64,000 bases of DNA from Streptomyces sp. SDr-06 (GTDB taxonomy: Bacteria > Actinomycetota > Actinomycetes > Streptomycetales > Streptomycetaceae): assembly GCF_003324565.1 (NCBI RefSeq), contig NZ_QOLA01000012.1:62001-126000 (forward strand), in the 5' to 3' direction. Positions 59,813 to 64,000 of the stretch are shown here, piece after piece. Within the stretch, counting starts at the first letter, position 1. Every line of letters begins with the position of its first letter. The translations under genes were made by a program, and so were the position numbers. The notes below the pieces were generated by a model. That model made no database searches. It worked only from the letters and a program-made list of their open reading frames with translations, and had not been told where the DNA came from.

Positions 59813-59841
59813 AATATGGACGACCCGCTGTTCACTGTCAA
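59813..59841 (-). promoter_or_regulatory. Promoter of the ABC transporter operon
   Basis: Minus-strand TTGACA (59836-59841), 17-nt spacer, CATATT (59813-59818). The -35 matches the primary sigma consensus fully. Start of transcription is expected at or next to 59805, the first base of the mini-ORF. Confidence 0.65.
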
Positions 59842-59893
59842 TCGAGAACGAGACGGCCGTCCCACATCCTGGACATGTCGCACCGCGGCGGCA

Positions 59894-61129
59894 TCAACCC
59901 TGGGGGTACACCCACGGGTTGGGCAGGCACTTGATCCCGTCGATGTCCAGGGACTTGGTCTGCTGCTGCATCACCGGGGCGAGCGTGCCGGGCGTGCGGC
60001 AGCTCACATGGTTGTGCCCGAGCCGGTGGCCGACCTCGTGGTTGATGAGCATCTGCCGGTAGGCGAGCATCGCCTGCGCCCCGAAGGTCTCCGAGCCCTG
60101 CGCCCACCGATAGGCGTTGATCATCACGCGGTCGGTGGCGGCGGAGTCGCAGGAGACGTTGTCCTCGGTGGTGTCGAGGCCGGACTTGGCGCACCAGGCG
60201 CCGGTGGTCCCCGGGCTCGCGAGCGTGATCACGAAGTCCGGCTTGCCGGAGGAGATCCGCTCGAAGGTCATCGTGCCGCCGTGGCCCCAGCTGCGGTCGT
60301 CGTTGAGGGTCTTCTGCACGGCCTCGGCGAACAGCCCGCCGTCCAGCTTGAGCCCCTGCTCGACCTCCACCCGGTAGCGGTACTTGCGCCCCTTGCCGGG
60401 CGCCGCGTCGAACCCGGGCACGGCGTCGAACGTGCCGGACGCGGTGAGCTTGGGGTCCAGCGGGAACTGCTGGGCCATCCGCTGCTCGTACGGGGCGGCC
60501 GCCGGCGCGGCCTGCGGGGTGGACCGCCCGCCGCCCCGGGAGGCCGAACTCCCGTCCTGGGAACGCTCGCTGTCGCCCGCGGACCGACCCCCGACGTCGT
60601 GCTTGTTCCCGTCGGAGGTGACCTGTCCGGCGACGACGACCGCGAGCACGGTGGTCACCGCGGCGGCCGCGATCCCGGTGAACGTCCGCCCCTTGGACCC
60701 CTTGGGCCCCTTGCCCGTGGTCCCGGGCTCGGGCGCCGCCGGCTCGTCCCGCGGCGGCGTCGGGGCGGTCTCGTGCGCGGGAGGCCCGTCGAAGGCCTCG
60801 GTGTACGCGCGGCGCGGACCCGGTATGCGGGCCGCGCCGCCGTAAGGATTCTGCTGGACGGCGCGGGGCTTGCCGTGCCAGTCGCCGTAGCGGACCGGAC
60901 TCTCCCCGGCCGGCCCGTCCCCGGGGTGCTGGGGATGTCCGCCGCGCACCTGCGGGGTGCCGAAGTCAGGGGTGCCCGCGCCGTGGTGCTGGGCGGGGCC
61001 GTCCCCCGGGGCCTGGCGTCTGCGCCGGCCGCTGCCGGAGGCGACGGCCTGCCCGGCCTGCGGGACCTGGGGCGCTTCGGGTATCGGCGTCGCGCCGGTG
61101 GGTTCCTTGGGTCGGCTGTGTCGTCCCAC
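59894..61129 (-). CDS. DUF3152 membrane-anchored zinc metalloprotease-like protein
   Basis: A 411-residue protein: a Pro/Gly/Arg-rich cytoplasmic N-terminus of about 150 residues, one membrane segment (FTGIAAAAVTTVLAVVVAG), a Ser/Gly/Pro linker and an outer DUF3152 domain with zinc motif NHEVGHRLGHNH and cysteines for disulfides (GAWCAKSG, NVSCDSA, VSCRTPG, IKCLPNP). Widely present in actinobacteria; substrate unknown. GTG start. Confidence 0.88.
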   Translation of the reverse strand: MGRHSRPKEPTGATPIPEAPQVPQAGQAVASGSGRRRRQAPGDGPAQHHGAGTPDFGTPQVRGGHPQHPGDGPAGESPVRYGDWHGKPRAVQQNPYGGAARIPGPRRAYTEAFDGPPAHETAPTPPRDEPAAPEPGTTGKGPKGSKGRTFTGIAAAAVTTVLAVVVAGQVTSDGNKHDVGGRSAGDSERSQDGSSASRGGGRSTPQAAPAAAPYEQRMAQQFPLDPKLTASGTFDAVPGFDAAPGKGRKYRYRVEVEQGLKLDGGLFAEAVQKTLNDDRSWGHGGTMTFERISSGKPDFVITLASPGTTGAWCAKSGLDTTEDNVSCDSAATDRVMINAYRWAQGSETFGAQAMLAYRQMLINHEVGHRLGHNHVSCRTPGTLAPVMQQQTKSLDIDGIKCLPNPWVYPQG

Positions 61130-61137
61130 GCCCCGGA

Positions 61138-62124
61138 TCAGCTCCTGTTTCCTCGGTCGGCGCCGCGGTCGGCGCTCTCGTCGAGCAGTTCCCGCACGGC
61201 CTTGGCGACCGTCTCGGGGTACTCCATCATCGCCACGTGCCCGGCCTCGGGGAGGGTGAGCAGACGCGAGTCACGGAAGGCGGCCGCCGCCCGCCGGGCC
61301 ATCCGGTACGAGACGAGCTGGTCGCGCTGCCCGTACACGAGCAGCGTCGGCGCGAGCACCCGCTCCGCCTGCCGCCACAGCCCGTGCTGGCCGCCCAGCG
61401 TGTACGCGTCCACGATGCCGCGCGCCGACCGGGCCATCGCGTCCCAGAAGTACGGCAGTTGAAGGCGCCGCTCCATCTCGTGGACCGCGGCCTCGAAGCC
61501 CTCGGGGCTCACCCGGCCGGGGTCGCCGTAGCAGAGCGCCATCACGCCGCGGGTGCGGTCCTCGGCGGTCCAGTCCCGGCTGAGGCGGGCGAACAGGGAG
61601 GCCACGCCCGGCAGCGCGACCAGCGCGGTGGGCCAGGCGCTGCGCTGGACGCGGATCTCCGGGAGCGCGGGCGAGATGAGCGTCAGGGTGCGCACCAGGT
61701 CGGGACGTACGGCCGCGACGCGGGTCGAGACGGCGCCGCCCAGCGAATTGCCGATGAGGTGGACCGGCCCGCGGCCCGCCGCGTCGAGCAGCCGGATCAC
61801 CGCGCGGGCGTGCCCGGTGACGGAGTAGTTGCCGTCGTCCGGCGGCGGGGAGTCCCCGAAGCCGGGCAGATCGACGGCCTCGCCCTCCAGGCGGTCGGCG
61901 AGCAGCGGCATCAGCGACGACCAGTTCTGCGAGGACCCGCCGAGCCCGTGGACGTAGAGCGCGGGCTCCGCACCGGGCCCCGTCCCGGGGCGCGAGCGAA
62001 TGGTCAGGGTGAGACCGGGCAGGCTCACGGAGCGCAGCTCCTCGCCCTCCGCGACCCTGACGGCTCCCACCCGGGGCGCCAGGGAGGCGGCGGCGAGGGT
62101 TTCCGGCAGCTCGGTCGAAGACAT
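61138..62124 (-). CDS. Alpha/beta hydrolase
   Basis: A 328-residue alpha/beta hydrolase with HGLGGSSQNW oxyanion region, nucleophile elbow IGNSLGG, acid in YGQRDQLVS and His in EAGHVAMMEYP. Cytoplasmic; esterase or lipase-like reaction, substrate unknown. It ends 8 nt before the DUF3152 gene begins, same strand. Confidence 0.88.
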   Translation of the reverse strand: MSSTELPETLAAASLAPRVGAVRVAEGEELRSVSLPGLTLTIRSRPGTGPGAEPALYVHGLGGSSQNWSSLMPLLADRLEGEAVDLPGFGDSPPPDDGNYSVTGHARAVIRLLDAAGRGPVHLIGNSLGGAVSTRVAAVRPDLVRTLTLISPALPEIRVQRSAWPTALVALPGVASLFARLSRDWTAEDRTRGVMALCYGDPGRVSPEGFEAAVHEMERRLQLPYFWDAMARSARGIVDAYTLGGQHGLWRQAERVLAPTLLVYGQRDQLVSYRMARRAAAAFRDSRLLTLPEAGHVAMMEYPETVAKAVRELLDESADRGADRGNRS

Positions 62125-62259
62125 GCGGCAATGTTACGAGACGATCACACCGTGGTTCATGTGTTCGCAGTCACAGGCCGTATAGCGGCTTGCGCGGGGA
62201 ACTCCTAGGCTCGTAAGGAAGCCCCCGAATCACTCGAAGTGGACGAAAAGGGAGCAGTC

Positions 62260-62481
62260 ATGTCCGTCGATCCCAGCGACCCGGAAACCTTTCAGGAAGT
62301 AGACGACGAGAGCGCGGAACTGTCCGGGGAGACCAATGAGGCGGACGCCGCCGAGCAGCACACGGACGTGCGGCAGGACCGCGACGAGCCGCTGAGCCGG
62401 GTCGACCCGGAGGTCGCCAACGAGGCGGACGCCGTCGAACAGGCACGCGTGGTCGCCCTGGACGAGGACGACTACCGATGA
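62260..62481 (+). CDS. Small acidic protein with internal repeat
   Basis: A 73-residue, very acidic protein (many Asp/Glu, few hydrophobic residues) beginning MSVDPSDPETFQEVDDESAE. The unit NEADAAEQ recurs as NEADAVEQ 31 residues later. GGGAG precedes the ATG. Likely disordered; no family recognised beyond conserved Streptomyces hypothetical. It is divergent from the hydrolase gene. Confidence 0.75.
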   Translation: MSVDPSDPETFQEVDDESAELSGETNEADAAEQHTDVRQDRDEPLSRVDPEVANEADAVEQARVVALDEDDYR

Positions 62482-62561
62482 TTTGTTCGGTTTACCGTGG
62501 GTATCTCCGGCTACCCACCGCGTCCGGTCCGTGAAATTCTGCGTTCGCACCGCGCACAGCC

Positions 62562-62581
62562 GGGTTACCCAAAAGTACGAT
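62562..62581 (+). promoter_or_regulatory. Possible TetR operator and promoter
   Basis: The palindrome GGGTTACCC (62562-62570) lies just upstream of a -10-like TACGAT (62576-62581), about 45 nt before the tetR GTG. A second inverted repeat, GTGGGTA/TACCCAC (62497-62518), lies 50 nt farther up. The placement suits autorepression by the downstream TetR protein; unproven. Confidence 0.35.
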
Positions 62582-62626
62582 GGCGGCGCGCGTACATCGC
62601 GCACCGGAACAACTTTGGGAGGCGGC

Positions 62627-63268
62627 GTGACAGCCATCGAGCAGACCGAGGCGGCGCGCCCGCGAGGCACGCGCCTGCCGCGCCGGGCCCGCCGCAATCA
62701 GCTTCTGGGCGCGGCCCAGGAGGTTTTCGTCGCGCAGGGCTACCACGCGGCCGCGATGGACGACATCGCCGAGCGCGCGGGCGTCTCCAAGCCGGTGCTC
62801 TACCAGCACTTCCCCGGCAAGCTGGAGCTCTATCTCGCCCTCCTCGACCAGCACTGCGAGTCCCTGCTCCACGCGGTGCGCACCGCTCTGGCCTCGACCT
62901 CGGACAACAAGCTCCGCGTCGCCGCGACGATGGACGCCTACTTCGCGTACGTCGAGGACGAGGGCGGCGCGTTCCGGCTGGTCTTCGAGTCGGACCTGAC
63001 CAACGAGCCCGCCGTGCGCGAGCGCGTGGACCGGGTCAGCCTCCAGTGCGCCGAGGCCATCTCGGACGTCATCGCCGAGGACACCGGCCTGTCCAAGGAC
63101 GAGTCGATGCTGCTCGCCGTGGGCCTCGGCGGCGTCTCCCAGGTGGTGGCCCGCTACTGGCTCTCCAGCGAGTCGACCATCCCCCGCGACAAGGCGGTGG
63201 CGCTGCTCACCTCGCTCGCCTGGCGCGGCATCGCGGGCTTCCCGCTGCACGGCACCGAGGGCCACTGA
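62627..63268 (+). CDS. TetR family transcriptional regulator
   Basis: A 213-residue regulator. The helix-turn-helix is in residues about 18-66 (LLGAAQEVFVAQGYHAAAMDD then IAERAGVSKPVLYQHFPGK). The C-terminal helical ligand domain is long and contains FVESDLTNEP-like and GGVSQVVARYWL segments. GTG start with GGGAGG 5 nt upstream. Target genes and ligand are unknown. Confidence 0.92.
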   Translation: MTAIEQTEAARPRGTRLPRRARRNQLLGAAQEVFVAQGYHAAAMDDIAERAGVSKPVLYQHFPGKLELYLALLDQHCESLLHAVRTALASTSDNKLRVAATMDAYFAYVEDEGGAFRLVFESDLTNEPAVRERVDRVSLQCAEAISDVIAEDTGLSKDESMLLAVGLGGVSQVVARYWLSSESTIPRDKAVALLTSLAWRGIAGFPLHGTEGH

Positions 63269-63419
63269 GCCCGCGCCGAGCGTCCGCCGGACCCCCATTC
63301 CCGGCTCCTGTTCGCTCCTGGCGTGCACCACCCGCGCTTCGAGGTCGTCACCCCGGGCTAGTGTGTGCAGCGTACGGCGCGGCTGACCGCGCACCGCACG
63401 AGGTCGGAGGGACATAGCC

Positions 63420-63647
63420 GTGGAGGTCAAGATCGGCGTGCAGCACGCGCCCCGGGAGATCGTTCTGGAGAGCGGGCAGTCCGCCGAAGAGGTCGAGAGC
63501 GCGGTAGCCGCCGCCCTCGCCGGCAAGGCGCAGCTGCTCAGCCTCACGGACGAGAAGGGCCGCAAGGTCCTGGTACCGGCCGACAAGATCGCGTACGTGG
63601 AGATCGGCGAGCCTGCGGTCCGCCGCGTGGGCTTCGGCGCGCTGTAG
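63420..63647 (+). CDS. DUF3107 family protein
   Basis: A 75-residue protein (VEVKIGVQHAPREIVLESGQ ... KIAYVEIGEPAVRRVGFG), the small actinobacterial DUF3107 family, often near a TetR gene. Beta-rich, soluble, function unknown. GGAGGG lies about 8 nt before the GTG. Confidence 0.9.
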   Translation: MEVKIGVQHAPREIVLESGQSAEEVESAVAAALAGKAQLLSLTDEKGRKVLVPADKIAYVEIGEPAVRRVGFGAL

Positions 63648-63671
63648 TACACGGAACCGAGGAAATCCCGG

Positions 63672-63707
63672 AAGGGGTGCCGCCAGTGCTCACTGGTGGC
63701 ACCCCTT
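63672..63707. terminator. Terminator after DUF3107 gene
   Basis: A 17-bp stem starting AAGGGGTGCC with one G-T wobble and a 2-nt gap lies between the DUF3107 gene and the convergent acyltransferase gene; TTCTC follows on the plus strand. Confidence 0.8.
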
Positions 63708-63725
63708 CTCGCTGTGCGCGCCCGC

Positions 63726-64000
63726 TCAGCCGACCCCCGCGTGGTGCAGCGGACGGCTCTCCTCGGAGACGACCGCGGCGGGCGGCGCCGCCCGCGGCCG
63801 GGCCGGACGGCGGCCCGGGGAGTTCCGGCGCACGTCGGCGATGCCGCGCTTCATGGAGTCGCGGATCCACTTGCTCGCGGGGCGTTCCACGAAGCGGTGG
63901 ATGAGCCAGGCGGTGGCCATCATGAGCGCGACCACCGAGCCCACGAGCACGGGGGCCGGGAGGCGGCCCCGGAAGTGGTGGATGAGGGTCATGCCGATGA
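63726..64000 (-). CDS. Acyltransferase 3 family membrane protein, C-terminal part
   Basis: Only the C-terminus is in the window; the frame runs past 64000. A hydrophobic segment (PAPVLVGSVVALMMATAWLI) is followed by HRFVERPASKWIRD, the usual end of OafA/YrhL-type membrane acyltransferases, then a basic Pro/Arg/Ala tail ending PLHHAGVG. It probably acylates a surface sugar or secondary metabolite. Confidence 0.75.
   Translation of the reverse strand, partial: IGMTLIHHFRGRLPAPVLVGSVVALMMATAWLIHRFVERPASKWIRDSMKRGIADVRRNSPGRRPARPRAAPPAAVVSEESRPLHHAGVG

Noticed and set aside
62125..62259. Sigma-B type promoter in the hydrolase/acidic-protein gap
   Set aside because: TAGGCT and TTGCGC are present but the spacing is about 10 nt, too short for a working promoter.

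Overview
The window is very GC-rich with strong third-position G/C bias, uses GTG and TTG starts, and carries actinobacterial hallmark genes: WblC/WhiB7, mycoredoxin, AdnAB, UvrD2 with HRDC, DUF3107, DUF3152, PPA1309 and UPF0182. It is chromosomal core DNA of a Streptomyces. The order from the UPF0182 gene to the adnAB pair follows, with insertions, the Mycobacterium tuberculosis Rv3193c-Rv3202c neighbourhood (UPF0182, PDZ protease, DUF2342, AarF, whiB7, uvrD2, mycoredoxin, nudC, adnB, adnA). I saw no prophage, transposase, CRISPR array or biosynthetic gene cluster.

Layout. 0-2.2 kb: a Sel1/TPR repeat protein and an initiator tRNA with its terminator. 2.3-11.2 kb: UPF0182 membrane protein, PPA1309 protein, PDZ/Lon-like protease, a 56-aa membrane peptide, moaE, an SDR epimerase, DUF2342 protease and a Nudix hydrolase. 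11.3-14.4 kb: a TerD-AIM24 / AIM24 / AIM24 operon. 14.5-18.1 kb: M48 metallopeptidase, an orphan ThiF/E1-like protein, AarF kinase and a zinc-ribbon protein. 18.2-19.6 kb: wblC with a long 5' leader holding a 117-codon upstream ORF, an intrinsic terminator and an autoregulatory-type promoter. 19.6-32.6 kb: genome maintenance and redox genes (uvrD2, mycoredoxin, nudC, M20 dipeptidase, adnB, adnA, an alkyltransferase-like protein). 32.8-35.7 kb: a large pseudokinase-flippase membrane protein.

35.9-46.0 kb: a nitrate respiration island. A YwiC-like protein is divergent from narGHJI, which runs with overlapping stops and starts into a radical SAM/SPASM protein and a coproporphyrinogen oxidase. 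A DosR/DevR-type palindrome lies upstream of narG. 46.0-49.0 kb: a secreted tripeptidyl-aminopeptidase-like lipoprotein and moeZ. 49.0-53.8 kb: a possible exopolysaccharide cluster with a PelF-like (DUF3492) glycosyltransferase, a polytopic membrane protein, a nucleotide-sugar epimerase and a spherulin-4 family protein. 54.0-59.8 kb: a peptide ABC transporter operon whose two ATPases are fused through a linker encoded by a dispersed repeat; a probable leaderless 31-codon ORF precedes it. 59.9-64.0 kb: DUF3152 metalloprotease, alpha/beta hydrolase, a small acidic protein, a TetR regulator, a DUF3107 protein and the tail of a membrane acyltransferase.

The observations I consider most worth a second look are the wblC leader, the Pel/galactosaminogalactan-like cluster, the leaderless mini-ORF ahead of the ABC operon, the repeat-encoded linker, and the apparent coupling of nitrate respiration to haem synthesis. 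All family assignments come from reading motifs by eye; no database search was run.
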